64,000 nucleotides of DNA, taken from assembly GCF_015206895.1 (NCBI RefSeq), contig NZ_JADEXU010000007.1, positions 1-64,000 on the forward strand. Direction: 5' to 3'. The position numbers and the translations under genes were made by a program. The notes under the pieces were generated by a model, which made no database searches, was not told the DNA's origin, and worked only from the letters and a program-made list of their open reading frames with translations. This document shows, in pieces, positions 26,897 through 38,396 of the stretch (the first letter of the stretch is position 1; the number at the start of each line of letters is the position of its first letter). Origin of the DNA: Nostoc sp. LEGE 12450 (GTDB taxonomy: Bacteria; Cyanobacteriota; Cyanobacteriia; Cyanobacteriales; Nostocaceae).

Positions 26897-28918
26897 TTAA
26901 CGTGGTTTCAGGAAAATACCAATTCCATTATGAACACGAGCAGCAGTACTAGGCGATCGGTCAAGTAGTTGCCCTCCTAAATAAAGGCTGGTAGAACTAC
27001 CGCCGTCCAGATTTAAGGCATCCACACAGCCCATCTGTTGCATTAATTGGGCATGTTCTGCCAATGTAGGACCATAACCGCCAGCACGATTATGAATAGC
27101 AGCAATCATCAGCGTGCCTGTTGCAGTTGTACAAATACCACTACGAATAGCCTTTTCTGCAATAAAGGCATTGCTGAATTTTTCAGCTTTGGCATCAAGG
27201 ACAACTTGACGATTTTGGATTAATAGCGGCCCGGCTCCGATAATGTGGGGATAACGACTAAAATCAGTGGGAGTAGTGCTGCTAGAAATACTTACTGCGC
27301 TTCCAATTGGTAACTGTGACGTAGTGCTAGCAGCGTTAGCACGTAAAGTTAGTAGGTAGCCATCCTGGGGAATGGGAACGGCCGTCCCACCAACTTTGCC
27401 GCCTGGTAGCTGCTGAGTAATTTGGTCTTTTTGTACCACTAGGATAATTTCGTTATCCGTTAAAGGTGTGTAAGTTGCTCCCCAAACAGGGGTGTAACGG
27501 GCAATGCCACTCTGGACGTAGCCACTATTAAGAAACAAAATTGGTAAGCGCTGGTTATTTGCAGTAATTAAAGTTTCTTCTAAGGTGAGACGACCAAAGT
27601 AAAATTGACCTGAATCATTCCAAGCGATCGCACCCCGGTTAAGAATGGGGCCTGATAACCACTGACTATCCCGACGAATCGCACCCAATGGTAATCTATT
27701 ATTGCGGTTAAAATAACCACCGTTAATACCAGCTACTGCTAAGTAACGTTGTGCTGTTTGAATTAAGGGAGCAGTACCCCCAAGCCCATCAGGACTAGCC
27801 CACATAGGTTTCAAGGTTAGCCCAAATTTACGGGGATTAACTTCTAACCAAACCGCCGGAAAGCGTTCTGTGCCTAAGTTGACATAATGCTGTCGCCAGC
27901 GTAATCCTGGGGCCCAAGTAATATCTCGTTCTTCTAGAGGATCGGGTCGAATATCGATAATCAGGCGATTGGGGTTAGCGACAGTCTTAACTTGAGGCGA
28001 TAGACCAAAGGGAACGCTCAGACTAATAATCGTTTGGTTTTTCACCACCTGCACTTGTCGGATAAGTGGTTCAGGGGCTGGTGGTATTGGTTGTGTTGGT
28101 GTAACTGGTAATAATTGTTTGAGCAGGTTTGGCAGTAATGTTGGCGCTGCTGCTGGGGGCTGAGGGGTATAGCGTTCTATCAAAACGGGATCGGCTATTC
28201 CATCCAGGGTAATTGTCCACTCTCGATTTGGCGGTGTAGTGGGTTTTGGGGTTGGTGTGTCTGGATCGGAAGATGGAGTTTGCGGTTTTGCGATCGCTGA
28301 TCCTTGTGCAACTTGCCACGGAGTCGGCCGATCTAAATTTACAAGTATGCGAGTTTGTTGCAAAGGCGCACTTGCCTCTGGAGGTTCCTGACTCTGAACA
28401 ATATTCGTAATTTGTGCCTTTGGAGTAGCAATCACCAAGATGTTCCCATTAGCTTGGATTTGCCATCCAGATGTTTGAGCAAAATTAGTGATATCCACAT
28501 AGCGATATGCTCCTACTAGCCTGGTGGCTAACACCAGTGGCGTTGTCGCCGTCGAAAACCACTGTATTGGTTGCTTCGCTGAACTACTACTGTTTAAGAA
28601 ATTTACTCCAATTAATTGCCTGAATGATCCATCACTGATGTGAGTTGTCACCTGACCAGCTTTTCCAGATTGTTGTAACCAAGTTCCTGGTAAAGTACGA
28701 CCATTGAGGGAAATTTGATTCCCAGAGGATACCCTCCCTTTTAAAGGAGGTGCAGATAACTGGGAGATCAGTAGTTTGCTGTTTTTTGGCAACTCTTGGG
28801 CGTTGCTAGCACCATTAGTGGTTAAACACAGTAATGTTAAAAGTATTGGTGACACAGTAACCCGGAAGAATCTGCGTTCGCTAATCCCTGATTGGCAACA
28901 ACTCGGCATTTTTACCAT
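26897..28918 (-). CDS. exported phosphodiester glycosidase family protein
   Basis: A 673-residue protein. A hydrophobic segment at about 20-40 suggests a signal peptide or anchor. Residues 45-170 are a beta-rich domain, 200-265 a Pro/Thr-rich linker, and about 285-325 an AMIN-like segment. The C-terminal 300 residues fit the NAGPA/phosphodiester glycosidase domain: AGINGGYFNRN, IGAGPLLIQN, and CVDALNLDGGSSTSLYLGG at the end. Members hydrolyse sugar phosphodiesters or act in envelope polymer turnover; the substrate is unknown. The start is ATG at 28918. It diverges from the glutamate synthase gene across a 757-nt gap. Confidence 0.85.
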   Translation of the reverse strand: MVKMPSCCQSGISERRFFRVTVSPILLTLLCLTTNGASNAQELPKNSKLLISQLSAPPLKGRVSSGNQISLNGRTLPGTWLQQSGKAGQVTTHISDGSFRQLIGVNFLNSSSSAKQPIQWFSTATTPLVLATRLVGAYRYVDITNFAQTSGWQIQANGNILVIATPKAQITNIVQSQEPPEASAPLQQTRILVNLDRPTPWQVAQGSAIAKPQTPSSDPDTPTPKPTTPPNREWTITLDGIADPVLIERYTPQPPAAAPTLLPNLLKQLLPVTPTQPIPPAPEPLIRQVQVVKNQTIISLSVPFGLSPQVKTVANPNRLIIDIRPDPLEERDITWAPGLRWRQHYVNLGTERFPAVWLEVNPRKFGLTLKPMWASPDGLGGTAPLIQTAQRYLAVAGINGGYFNRNNRLPLGAIRRDSQWLSGPILNRGAIAWNDSGQFYFGRLTLEETLITANNQRLPILFLNSGYVQSGIARYTPVWGATYTPLTDNEIILVVQKDQITQQLPGGKVGGTAVPIPQDGYLLTLRANAASTTSQLPIGSAVSISSSTTPTDFSRYPHIIGAGPLLIQNRQVVLDAKAEKFSNAFIAEKAIRSGICTTATGTLMIAAIHNRAGGYGPTLAEHAQLMQQMGCVDALNLDGGSSTSLYLGGQLLDRSPSTAARVHNGIGIFLKPR

Positions 28919-29675
28919 AATTTACTAGGTACTTTTGAAAACTATCACCCCAAGGTATAAACTAACTAATTATTTGAAAATATAAAAAAAACATGACTTT
29001 ATTTATTAAAAAACATGCTAGTATATATATTGGATAATTGTCTCTTTAAGACAAAAATAAATTTAGATGCTAAAGCCACTGCAAAGAAGTGTTTTAACTG
29101 GCACTAATCCTAACCACACTATACACGGTAGTCTTGGTTATCAAAACTGGATTAAGATAGTCAATCCTGACTGAACGTTGCTACTTCAGTGAGGTCTAGT
29201 TAATAGTAATATGTAGCAACTGGTAAGCAGTAAAACTCCAGACAACAACAAAAATATTTGGGAATTGTCAAATGGGTATATATTGTAATACGCTGATTTT
29301 ATTGCCGGATCGGGATGAGTTTGGCTTTAAAACATAAGACAGCATTGAGTTTGGTTTCAGGTGAGCCGAAATAGGCTCTGTGGTTAGCTACCGTGCATCT
29401 GGAAAAAGGGAATTGAAAAAATACTTAGCTTCAAAATATAAAAAAGAAACTGTCAGGACAATAATCATGTCTTGGCGGAGGTAAATTGTCTGACACCGCA
29501 TAAATACATAAAAAATACGCAACTATTTTAACACGGGTAAACGAAGAAAGTAAAACCGAAGTTAAAATTTTTTTTCCCTAAATTTCGGTGCTTATATATT
29601 TCTCCATTGTGGAATTTAGAAATTTTTCCCGTAAGTAGTGGCAAAATTGGTAACTCAATACTTCAGGAACAGGGT
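28919..29675. promoter_or_regulatory. divergent intergenic region upstream of glutamate synthase
   Basis: AT-rich gap with no credible gene. I found no exact NtcA site (GTA-N8-TAC); the nearest is GTA-N8-TAA at 29214-29227. A run, gtcaggacaataatcatgtc, near 29452 may fold weakly. The ribosome binding site of the downstream gene is AGGA at about 29665. Confidence 0.4.
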
Positions 29676-32600
29676 ATGAATAATCAACCGATGAATCAAG
29701 AGCAGAAAATCACAGCAAATATCAACTCAAGAGATACCTATCAGGGGCAAAAGTGGTTAGTAGAAGAACGAGATGCCTGTGGTGTCGGTTTTATTGCTCA
29801 TCGTCAAAATCATACCAGCCACGAAATTGTCGAAAAAGCCTTAGCTGCTCTAACCTGCTTAGAACATCGGGGAGGTTGTAGCGCCGATCAAGACTCTGGT
29901 GATGGAGCTGGGGTATTGACAGCTATCCCTTGGGATTTGTTCCAACAAGACTTTGCCCAAAGAGGGGAAGAATTTCCATCCACCAATAATATAGCTGTGG
30001 GGATGATATTTCTCCCACAAGACCAGGAAGCAGCACAAAAAGCTAGGGCGGCAGTTGAGCAAGTAGCTACTGAAGAAAAATTAATTGTACTGGGTTGGCG
30101 AGTAGTGCCAGTGCAATCTGATTTATTGGGTGTACAAGCAAGAGAAAATCAACCCCAGATCGAACAAGTTTTGTTAGCTTCTGTTGACAAAAGCGGCGAT
30201 GAATTGGAACGACAGTTGTACATTACCCGCCGCCGAATTAGTAAAGTTGCAACCAATATCTCAGAAGAATTTTATATCTGCTCGTTGTCAAATCGCACAA
30301 TTGTCTACAAAGGCATGGTGCGTTCTGCCGTATTGGGAGAATTTTATCAAGATTTAAAAAATCCGGCTTACAAAAGCGCCTTTGCTGTCTATCACCGCCG
30401 CTTTAGTACCAACACGATGCCCAAGTGGCCCCTAGCTCAACCGATGCGGCTTTTGGGTCACAACGGCGAAATTAATACCTTATTGGGTAACATCAACTGG
30501 ATGATGGCACGAGAAGCTAGCTTGAATCATCCTGTATGGGGCGATCGCATCAAGGAACTCAAGCCATTAGTTCATATTGATAACAGCGACTCAGCTACCC
30601 TAGATAACGTACTGGAATTACTGGTGTGTTCTGGACGCACCCCCTTGGAAGCTTTAATGATTATGGTTCCAGAAGCTTACCAAAATCAGCCTTCTTTGCG
30701 TGAATCTCCAGAAATTGTTGATTTCTACGAATATTACAGTGGACTGCAAGAAGCATGGGACGGGCCAGCACTTTTAGTATTTAGTGATGGGAAAAAAGTT
30801 GGTGCAACTCTAGATCGTAATGGCTTAAGACCAGCTCGCTACGTGATTACTAAGGATAATTACATTGTCGTAGCTTCGGAAGCTGGTGTAGTGGACTTTC
30901 CAGAAGCCGATATTGTCGAGAAAGGTAGACTTGGCCCAGGACAAATGATTGCCGTGGATTTAGTAAATCATGAAGTCCTGAAGAATTGGGAGATTAAGCA
31001 GCGCATTGCCAAGCAGCACCCTTATGGTGAATGGCTGCAACAGTACCGTCAAGAACTAAAGTCATTGACCGGTCATCCGTCATTAGCAAATGGCAATGGC
31101 AAAGGACAAATGACAAATGACCAAGGACAAGTGACAATTGACAAGCAAACATTGCTTCAACTGCAAACTGCCTTTGGCTACACCACAGAAGATGTGGAAA
31201 TGGTGATTCAGCCAATGGCGATCGCAGGTTCAGAGCCGACTTTCTGTATGGGGGATGATATTCCTTTAGCAGTGCTGTCAACGAAGCCCCACCTGCTTTA
31301 TGACTACTTCAAACAGCGCTTTGCTCAGGTGACGAACCCGGCAATTGATCCCCTGCGGGAAAAGCTAGTGATGTCTTTGAAAGTCGAATTGGGTGAACGA
31401 GGTAACTTATTAGAACCCAAAGCAGAATATGCTCGGAGATTGAAACTTGAATCGCCAGTGTTAACGGATGGTGAATTAGAGGCGATTAAGCTGTCGGGAT
31501 TTGCCACAGCCGAGTTGTCAACCCTATTTGCGATCGCCAACGGTCCTGAAGGATTGAAAGCCGCAGTGGAATCTTTACAAGCACAAGCAGCTGAATCAGT
31601 CCGGGCAGGTGCAAAGATTTTAATCTTAACTGATAAGGTAAATGACGGTATCACCACAGAATATACCTACATCCCTCCCCTGTTAGCAGTCGGTGCTGTA
31701 CATCATCACCTGATTCGGGAAGGGTTGCGGATGAAAACATCCCTGATTGTCAATACTGCCCAATGCTGGAGTACTCATCACTTTGCTTGTCTTATTGGCT
31801 ATGGTGCTGGTGCAGTCTGCCCGTATATGGCTTTGGATACGGTACGTGATTGGTGCATTGATCCCAGAACCCAAAAGTTAATGGGGGTGCAAAAAATTCC
31901 CACCCTTACCGTAGAACAAGCTTTAGGAAACTATCGCAAAGCGGTAGAGTCAGGTTTGCTCAAAATCCTCTCCAAGATGGGAATTTCTCTGCTCTCCAGC
32001 TATCAAGCAGCCCAAATATTTGAAGCTATTGGCATTGGTGGAGATTTAATCGAACTAGGATTTCGTGGTACGACTTCCCGCATTGGTGGTTTGAGTATTA
32101 GCGAACTCGCTGATGAAGTACTTTCCTTCCATGTCAAGGCTTTCCCAGAACTAACGACCAAAAAGTTAGAAAACCTGGGGTTTGTGCAGTATCGTCCTGG
32201 CGGCGAGTACCACATGAATAGCCCCGAAATGGTCAAGGCGCTGCATAAGGCTCTAGATGGCAAAAACTATGACCACTACGAAGTTTACAAAAAACACCTC
32301 CAAGGCAGACCAGTAACGGCATTGCGAGACTTGCTAGATTTCCAAGGCGAGCGTACCCCAATTTCTATAGAAGAAGTAGAGTCGGTAGCTGAAATTGTCA
32401 AACGTTTTTGTACGGGCGGCATGTCTTTAGGCGCTTTGTCAAGAGAAGCCCATGAAACTTTAGCGATCGCCATGAATCGCATCGGCGGTAAATCTAACTC
32501 TGGGGAAGGTGGCGAAGACCCAGTGCGCTATAAAGTTCTAGATGATGTAGACGAGTCTGGTAACTCGCCAACCCTACCTCATTTAAAAGGATTGCGGAAT

Positions 32601-34358
32601 GGTGATAAAGCCTATAGTGCCATTAAGCAAGTTGCATCGGGACGCTTTGGTGTTACGCCAGAGTACCTAGTCAACGCCAAACAAATTGAAATCAAAATTG
32701 CCCAAGGTGCCAAGCCTGGAGAAGGTGGACAACTGCCAGGGCCAAAGGTGAGCCAATACATTGCGATGTTGAGGCGCTCGAAGCCAGGTGTGACACTGAT
32801 TTCGCCACCACCGCATCACGATATATATTCAATTGAAGACCTAGCGCAACTGATTTTTGATCTGCACCAAATTAACCCCAAAGCAAAGGTGTCGGTGAAG
32901 CTAGTTTCAGAAGTTGGCATTGGTACGATCGCGGCTGGTGTAGCCAAGGCAAACGCTGATATCATCCAAATTTCTGGTCATGATGGTGGTACAGGTGCAT
33001 CGCCACTAAGTTCGATTAAACATGCTGGTTCGCCGTGGGAATTGGGTTTAAGTGAAGTGCATCGCGTTTTAATGGAAAATAGCCTGCGCGATCGCGTAGT
33101 TTTACGTGTGGATGGCGGTCTGAAGAGTGGCTGGGACGTGGTAATAGGTGCATTGATGGGTGCTGAAGAATTTGGTTTCGGCTCCATCGCCATGATTGCT
33201 GAAGGCTGTATCATGGCGCGTATCTGCCACACGAATAATTGCCCCGTGGGTGTCGCCTCGCAAAAAGAAGAACTCCGCAAGCGGTTTACCGGAATACCGG
33301 AACAGGTTGTCAACTTCTTTTACTTCATCGCTGAAGAAGTGCGTAGTTTGTTAGCACGACTTGGCTACCGTTCTTTGTCAGAAATCATTGGACGTGCAGA
33401 TTTGTTGAAATTGCGCCAAGAGGCAAAAATTACCAAAACACAATCACTAAATCTTGATTGTTTACTTAAGCTGCCAGATACCAGAGACAATCGTAGTTGG
33501 TTAGTGCATGAAGAAGTCCACAGCAACGGCGTGGTTTTGGATGACAAGTTTCTTGCCGATCCCGATATTCAGGCTGCCATTAGGGATCAGTCCACTGTCA
33601 CCAAGACTTACCCCATTGTCAATACTGACAGAACAGTAGGGACAAGATTAGCGGGAGCGATCGCTTCTCAGTATGGTGATAGTGGCTTTGATGGACAAAT
33701 TAATCTCAACTTCACAGGTAGTGTTGGGCAAAGCTTTGGTGCGTTCAACCTCCCCGGCATAATCCTGACTCTCCAAGGAGAAGCAAACGACTACGTAGGT
33801 AAAGGGATGCATGGTGGTGAAATCATTATCAAACCTCCAACTGATGCTACCTATAACGCATCACAAAATGTCATAGTTGGTAATACGTGCCTCTATGGTG
33901 CTACTGGTGGCATGTTATTTGCCAATGGACTAGCAGGAGAACGCTTTGCTGTAAGAAACTCCAAAGGCATCGCAGTGATTGAAGGCGCTGGGGATCACTG
34001 CTGTGAATACATGACTGGTGGTGTGATTGTCGTCCTCGGTAAAGTAGGACGCAACGTCGCTGCTGGAATGACTGGCGGACTAGCATACTTCTTAGATGAA
34101 GATGACTCATTTCGTGAGTTAGTCAACCCGGAAATAGTCAAAATCCAACGGGTGATTACGGAAGTAGGTGCAAAACAACTGCAAGAGTTAATCCAAACTC
34201 ATGCGGAACGCACTGGTTCACTAAAGGCAAAGAAAATTCTGCAAAACTGGCAAGAATTTTTGCCGAAGTTCTGGCAGTTGGTTCCACCTTCTGAAGCTGA
34301 TAGTCCTGAAGCTAATCCTGAAAAAAAAGCTGAGTTTAGTTTAGTAACTAGTCATTAG
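29676..34358 (+). CDS. glsF: glutamate synthase large subunit, probably ferredoxin-dependent
   Basis: A 1560-residue protein from ATG 29676 (AGGA 8 nt upstream); an upstream in-frame ATG at 29607 adds 23 poorly supported residues. A propeptide of 34 residues precedes the catalytic Cys35 (ERDACGVGF) of the glutamine amidotransferase domain. The FMN/synthase domain holds the 3Fe-4S cysteines Cys1178, Cys1184 and Cys1189 in [14 protein letters not shown]-terminal GXGXG beta-helix domain follows. It makes two glutamates from glutamine and 2-oxoglutarate. No small subunit (gltD) is adjacent, which favours the ferredoxin form (GlsF). An unusual 7-bp repeat array is translated at about residues 474-490. 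A strong terminator follows. Confidence 0.93.
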   Translation: MNNQPMNQEQKITANINSRDTYQGQKWLVEERDACGVGFIAHRQNHTSHEIVEKALAALTCLEHRGGCSADQDSGDGAGVLTAIPWDLFQQDFAQRGEEFPSTNNIAVGMIFLPQDQEAAQKARAAVEQVATEEKLIVLGWRVVPVQSDLLGVQARENQPQIEQVLLASVDKSGDELERQLYITRRRISKVATNISEEFYICSLSNRTIVYKGMVRSAVLGEFYQDLKNPAYKSAFAVYHRRFSTNTMPKWPLAQPMRLLGHNGEINTLLGNINWMMAREASLNHPVWGDRIKELKPLVHIDNSDSATLDNVLELLVCSGRTPLEALMIMVPEAYQNQPSLRESPEIVDFYEYYSGLQEAWDGPALLVFSDGKKVGATLDRNGLRPARYVITKDNYIVVASEAGVVDFPEADIVEKGRLGPGQMIAVDLVNHEVLKNWEIKQRIAKQHPYGEWLQQYRQELKSLTGHPSLANGNGKGQMTNDQGQVTIDKQTLLQLQTAFGYTTEDVEMVIQPMAIAGSEPTFCMGDDIPLAVLSTKPHLLYDYFKQRFAQVTNPAIDPLREKLVMSLKVELGERGNLLEPKAEYARRLKLESPVLTDGELEAIKLSGFATAELSTLFAIANGPEGLKAAVESLQAQAAESVRAGAKILILTDKVNDGITTEYTYIPPLLAVGAVHHHLIREGLRMKTSLIVNTAQCWSTHHFACLIGYGAGAVCPYMALDTVRDWCIDPRTQKLMGVQKIPTLTVEQALGNYRKAVESGLLKILSKMGISLLSSYQAAQIFEAIGIGGDLIELGFRGTTSRIGGLSISELADEVLSFHVKAFPELTTKKLENLGFVQYRPGGEYHMNSPEMVKALHKALDGKNYDHYEVYKKHLQGRPVTALRDLLDFQGERTPISIEEVESVAEIVKRFCTGGMSLGALSREAHETLAIAMNRIGGKSNSGEGGEDPVRYKVLDDVDESGNSPTLPHLKGLRNGDKAYSAIKQVASGRFGVTPEYLVNAKQIEIKIAQGAKPGEGGQLPGPKVSQYIAMLRRSKPGVTLISPPPHHDIYSIEDLAQLIFDLHQINPKAKVSVKLVSEVGIGTIAAGVAKANADIIQISGHDGGTGASPLSSIKHAGSPWELGLSEVHRVLMENSLRDRVVLRVDGGLKSGWDVVIGALMGAEEFGFGSIAMIAEGCIMARICHTNNCPVGVASQKEELRKRFTGIPEQVVNFFYFIAEEVRSLLARLGYRSLSEIIGRADLLKLRQEAKITKTQSLNLDCLLKLPDTRDNRSWLVHEEVHSNGVVLDDKFLADPDIQAAIRDQSTVTKTYPIVNTDRTVGTRLAGAIASQYGDSGFDGQINLNFTGSVGQSFGAFNLPGIILTLQGEANDYVGKGMHGGEIIIKPPTDATYNASQNVIVGNTCLYGATGGMLFANGLAGERFAVRNSKGIAVIEGAGDHCCEYMTGGVIVVLGKVGRNVAAGMTGGLAYFLDEDDSFRELVNPEIVKIQRVITEVGAKQLQELIQTHAERTGSLKAKKILQNWQEFLPKFWQLVPPSEADSPEANPEKKAEFSLVTSH
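31096..31144 (+). repeat. heptamer (NTGACAA) tandem array inside the glutamate synthase gene
   Basis: Seven consecutive 7-mers of the type (a/g/t)(t/g)gacaa: atggcaa, aggacaa, atgacaa, atgacca, aggacaa, gtgacaa, ttgacaa. Three heptamers make 21 nt, giving a 7-residue peptide period ([14 protein letters not shown]). The same heptamer family, on the other strand, forms the intergenic array at 49829-49863. Confidence 0.85.
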
Positions 34359-34430
34359 TAACTTCAGCAAAAATCTCTTTGGATCGCTAAGGCAGCTACC
34401 TGAACTTACTCCTGAGAAGAGAGTAGAGAT

Positions 34431-34467
34431 AAAAAAGGATTCCCCTTATAAAGGGGAATCCTTTTTT
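34431..34467 (+). terminator. strong rho-independent terminator after glsF
   Basis: Perfect 17-bp arms (34431-34447 and 34451-34467) with loop ATA. The core is ggattcccctt/aaggggaatcc, with A6 before and T6 after, so it can work in both directions. It lies 73 nt past the stop. Confidence 0.93.
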
Positions 34468-34548
34468 AAGTGATTCAAAAATAATGTTTTTTAAACAAAA
34501 AATATAATTTTAGTTTTCAGCCGATTATTATTGACCAATTAACCATAA

Positions 34549-35460
34549 TTATTGCTTTTTATTTGCAAGCAACTTTTGACCTTTATCTTCTATTTCTAAA
34601 AGTTCTGGAATAGTCACAAAGCGATAGCCTTGCTTTCTAAAGTTGCTAATAATTTCTGGTAAAGCTTGTACAGTTCGAGAACGGTTCCCACCACCATCAT
34701 GCATTAGCACAATACCACCAGGCTTTGAATCTTTAATTACGTTATTTATCAACTTTGGTACAGTCGGTAATTTGTAGTCTGTTGAGTCAGCTGACCACAT
34801 GATCACAGCATACTTCTGTCCTCTAGCATAAGCAGACAATCCATTGTGCAGATTCCCACCAGGCGGTCGGAAGAGATTTGTTTTAGCGCCTGTGATTTGA
34901 TAGATTAGGTCTGTTGTGCGATCAATTTCGAAAGCTGCTGCTTGTTGATTAAAGAAGTGATACCAATGATGCCAAGTATGGTTAGCAATGACATGACCTT
35001 CAGTTACAATTTTCTTTCCTATTTCTGGATAATTTTTTAGGTTCTGTCCAACAACAAAAAACGTTCCTTTGATATTATTTGATTTCAGAATATCTAGCAC
35101 TTGCTCTGTAGTGTCAGGCCAAGGGCCATCATCAAAAGTGAGAGCAATCACTTTTTCACCCTGAGTTAGTGTTGCCTCTTCAATTATTGCCCCTTGAAAA
35201 CGTGATGGCACAGCGTAGGATAGCCCTTTTGTTTGTGCTTCTTGCTGCCAACTTGTAAACATCGCCGCCTTTAATTTCTCAATGCGCTGCTGAGTTCCTA
35301 CATTTGCAGCCACATCTTTGACATCAATATTTTGTCTACTCTGAGCCTCTGAGGCATTTGGTCTGAGAAGCATCATAAAAGCAAGGCTAAAAACACCACC
35401 TAAAGCAAGCAGTGCAATTAATATTCCTTCTGGCCACAGAAACGACTTATTGTTTTCCAC
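34549..35460 (-). CDS. membrane-anchored polysaccharide deacetylase
   Basis: A 303-residue protein. A membrane segment at about 12-32 anchors it, with the enzyme facing outward. The NodB domain starts near residue 103: Asp110-Asp111 in LTFDDGPWPDT, and the metal ligands His161 and His165 in HTWHH. Then LFRPPGG and VLMHDGGG follow. Such enzymes remove N-acetyl groups from peptidoglycan or exopolysaccharide. The start is GTG at 35460 with AAGGAGC about 9 nt upstream. A large AT-rich gap lies upstream. Confidence 0.9.
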   Translation of the reverse strand: MENNKSFLWPEGILIALLALGGVFSLAFMMLLRPNASEAQSRQNIDVKDVAANVGTQQRIEKLKAAMFTSWQQEAQTKGLSYAVPSRFQGAIIEEATLTQGEKVIALTFDDGPWPDTTEQVLDILKSNNIKGTFFVVGQNLKNYPEIGKKIVTEGHVIANHTWHHWYHFFNQQAAAFEIDRTTDLIYQITGAKTNLFRPPGGNLHNGLSAYARGQKYAVIMWSADSTDYKLPTVPKLINNVIKDSKPGGIVLMHDGGGNRSRTVQALPEIISNFRKQGYRFVTIPELLEIEDKGQKLLANKKQ

Positions 35461-37162
35461 CTCATAGCTCCTTCAAAGATCGAACCATCAACCACGGTTA
35501 TGACGGTACGTTATAGCACATTTTTTTAGATATTTTAAATACCAGTTAGTTACTGGTAATTCTGAAAATTAGAATTGGGGCTAACGGAGATTCACAATCG
35601 GCTATATGGCTTTAACTGAACCTACATACTTGAGATTTCAATGAGAATGAATGCTTACACAATACTTGCTACTGTTTAATGACAACCCATTCATAAAAGG
35701 CAAGGTCTGCATTTCCACATTTTTACCTCTAGCTCTAAGAAGGAGTACAATTAGATAATTAGCCACACCCCAAAATCCTCTTAATAGGAGTTCTGAATTA
35801 GTTTCTGTCTTTCACTTCACAGCGAAGGCAGCATTATCTTTTCAAGTTTTATAGCTTTACAAATAAGATGAGCTAGGCTTCGCGTATACAATTTGCAGTT
35901 TTCACGCACTGAAGTTGTTATCTTCAGACATTCTGAACAGTAAATTTGTATAATTTACAACTTAGTGAATTATTTGATTAACATACAAAACTACTTAAAA
36001 GGGGCGTGATATCTTTCAAAAATGAGTCTAGCAAACTGTTAGTTCTATTGTTGATAAGATATATTCTACTGCCTGCTGCTATTGCTTCTTTTTTAAGAAA
36101 AAGTTAAATTTTTAACTGGCAGAATATTACCTTGTACTTTCTAGGAAATAGACCAGACGAAAATTGATTCAATATAGTTTCTCATTGCCAAGGGGCACTT
36201 ATTCGTTAATCTAGATACTTTCGATCAATTTAGCAAAAATAATTTTATCGGCAGTTTAATTCTATTTTTAATGCTGATACTTTAGACTAAATTGCTAATG
36301 ACTTTTGTCGCTTAATGTTTTTCTCGATAATGATGGAGATTTATATCTTATTAATAGTACACTTTAATATCTAGTGTCACCGTATAATTACGGAAAAATT
36401 TTCATATATATAGGCTAAGTTGTTAAAATCATCATAATATTAGGAATTCGCTTCGATTTCTGAGATTTCTAAATTTACCTGCATAGGTAGGCAATAGCCA
36501 ATAGGAAAGAAGGCTTTGTCAGATGTACTGAGTTTTTTCAAAAATCAAAGATGAGTTCTATATAACATTTATACTATTGAATTATACATTTAAATGTAAG
36601 ATTTTTTACTGTTATCACTTTTAGGGCTGTAATTCTGTATTTAAAATTATATTGTAATAGTAGTTAATTTTATGTAATATCACTTAATAATACATATCAA
36701 ATATATTTGATTTTAACTCAACCTTACCAAGACTGACATCGGGCTTTTTTCAGTGAAGTGAAGCAGATATTATCAAATATGTCGTAAGCAGTTTTGCTAC
36801 TTAACAACCAATTTTCTGCTCAAATAAAAACCGACTGTATGTATAGCTTTATCTATCGGTAACTAGCTTTTTTAGCAGAAGGCAATAAAACTGAAAATTA
36901 TCTAAGAACTTGCCTTATATTATAATTGCAGCAATTAGAATTAGGATTCTTAAATTATTGAGGAATCTTAATCATTAGCTTATATTCCCTTAAAGAGATC
37001 ATCGTTTATTTACAGTACTTTTATTTATGTTTGTAGATGTAATAACTGTATTGTTTAATATATGTATGGGTTTATGCATAACCTATATTGTTTATTAGTA
37101 TACCTTTTGAGTCAAAATAATCAAGGTATTTGTCCCACTTCTGAAACTGGCTACAAATTTTT
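35461..37162. other. 1.7-kb AT-rich gap without recognisable genes
   Basis: All frames are broken frequently and I see no conserved motif. I noticed no HIP1 octamer in it, unlike most of the window. Long A/T runs and short inverted repeats are present but no clear terminator, tRNA or repeat family. It separates the divergent deacetylase and lepB genes. It could hold an ncRNA or decayed DNA; neither is demonstrated. Confidence 0.6.
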
Positions 37163-37735
37163 ATGATTCCTCACGAAAGTGATGCAAAAGAAGAACGTGC
37201 GTCGTCAAAAGTATTGCGTAGTTGGCAAGAAAATCTGATTTTAATTGCGATCGCATTATGTTTAGCATTTCTGATCAGAACTTTTATCGCCGAACCCCGC
37301 TATATCCCTTCGGATTCGATGCTGCCAACCTTACATACTGGCGATCGCTTGGTAGTTGAAAAAATATCCTACCATTTTCACCCTCCCATAACTGGGGATA
37401 TTATTGTTTTTCAGCCACCCGCAGAACTACAACGTCGGGGATATCCTAAAGACCAAGCTTTCATCAAGCGGGTTATTGGCCAGCCTGGTGAGGTAATTAG
37501 TGTTGATTCTGGCAAAGTCTATCTCAACGGTCAGCCTTTAACAGAAGACTACATCGCTGAACCACCAAATCAGCCATATCAAGCAGTGAAAGTCCCAGAA
37601 GACGAATTTTTTGTCATGGGAGATAACCGCAATGATAGTAACGACTCTCGCTATTGGGGCTTTTTACCCAGAGAAAACGTCATTGGTCGAGCAACGTTTC
37701 GTTTTTGGCCTCTCGATCGCATTGGGTTCATTTAA
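37163..37735 (+). CDS. lepB: signal peptidase I
   Basis: A 190-residue membrane-bound serine protease that removes signal peptides. One membrane segment spans about residues 24-42. The nucleophile is Ser52 in PSDSMLPTL and the general base Lys102 in FIKRVIGQPG. The GDNRNDSNDSR box (about 152-162) is present. The length is typical for cyanobacteria, where two paralogues are usual. The start is ATG at 37163. Confidence 0.95.
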   Translation: MIPHESDAKEERASSKVLRSWQENLILIAIALCLAFLIRTFIAEPRYIPSDSMLPTLHTGDRLVVEKISYHFHPPITGDIIVFQPPAELQRRGYPKDQAFIKRVIGQPGEVISVDSGKVYLNGQPLTEDYIAEPPNQPYQAVKVPEDEFFVMGDNRNDSNDSRYWGFLPRENVIGRATFRFWPLDRIGFI

Positions 37736-37736
37736 T

Positions 37737-37849
37737 TAATTTTGGATTTTGGATTTTTCCTTCAATCCAAGTTGTGCTGTAAGCGCACCAAAGGTTCGAC
37801 TCAAAATCTAAAATTAGCAGAGTTAGAAGTTATTTTAAAACTTCTAACT
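37737..37849. repeat. dispersed stem-loop plus bidirectional terminator
   Basis: aattttggatttt near 37738 pairs with aaaatctaaaatt near 37803 (12 of 13) and encloses a ggttcgact motif like the copy at 24650-24752. Immediately after, agttagaagtt (37821-37831) and aacttctaact (37839-37849) form a perfect 11-bp hairpin between the convergent lepB and helix-hairpin-helix genes, probably terminating both. Confidence 0.6.
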
Positions 37850-38382
37850 TAAAACCTTAAATAATACATCAATTGAGCGATCGCATCACCAGGTAACTCC
37901 AGCCGTCGTTGGAAATCAGCTAGGTTACGGTAAGGCCCGGAGGATTGCCGATTTTGAACCACTGCTTGCGCTAAAGATAAATCTATAAATGGAATTTGTG
38001 CTAACTTTTCGACTGTTGCTGTATTCGGATTGACTAAATGTGTAGCACTTTCTAAAGATTCGTGGTCATAATAAATAAAATTCAGCAGAGGCTTTAATGG
38101 CTCCAGACGCGGCGCTGGTATAGCCAAAGCCGCAGCAATGTCTTCAATACAGTAAAATTTAACACCAGAATGGGAAAGTTCTACAAGCGATCGCGCTTGG
38201 TGAATTGACAAACCTGGTAGGCGTAACCAATCGTCTACAGTGGCTTGATTAGCATCAATGCGAATACCTAATTTGGCCGCTATCTGAATTTCTTCCCCAG
38301 ATTGTAGGCGATAGTAGGGATCGTTGAGGAGCTTGGCGCGGAGTTTTTGCAACCTGGGGTTCAAAGGTAGCCAGTTATTCAT
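37849..38382 (-). CDS. helix-hairpin-helix protein (ComEA-like)
   Basis: A 177-residue protein with two or three helix-hairpin-helix units. The clearest are ANQATVDDWLRLPGLSIHQA (about 48-67) and NPNTATVEKLAQIPFIDLSLA (about 117-137). ComEA-type units bind DNA backbone without sequence specificity. There is no signal peptide, so it is likely cytoplasmic, unlike classical ComEA. The start is ATG at 38382. The TM2 gene ends 14 nt upstream on the same strand, so the two may be co-transcribed. Confidence 0.85.
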   Translation of the reverse strand: MNNWLPLNPRLQKLRAKLLNDPYYRLQSGEEIQIAAKLGIRIDANQATVDDWLRLPGLSIHQARSLVELSHSGVKFYCIEDIAAALAIPAPRLEPLKPLLNFIYYDHESLESATHLVNPNTATVEKLAQIPFIDLSLAQAVVQNRQSSGPYRNLADFQRRLELPGDAIAQLMYYLRF

Positions 38383-38396
38383 GATTATCGCTTACC

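Noticed and set aside
29214-29227. Possible NtcA site upstream of glutamate synthase
   Set aside because: GTA-N8-TAA differs from the GTA-N8-TAC consensus and no properly placed -10 box follows.
29452-29500. Glutamine riboswitch (glnA motif) before glutamate synthase
   Set aside because: The characteristic conserved GGAAGUAGG-like segment was not found in the leader.
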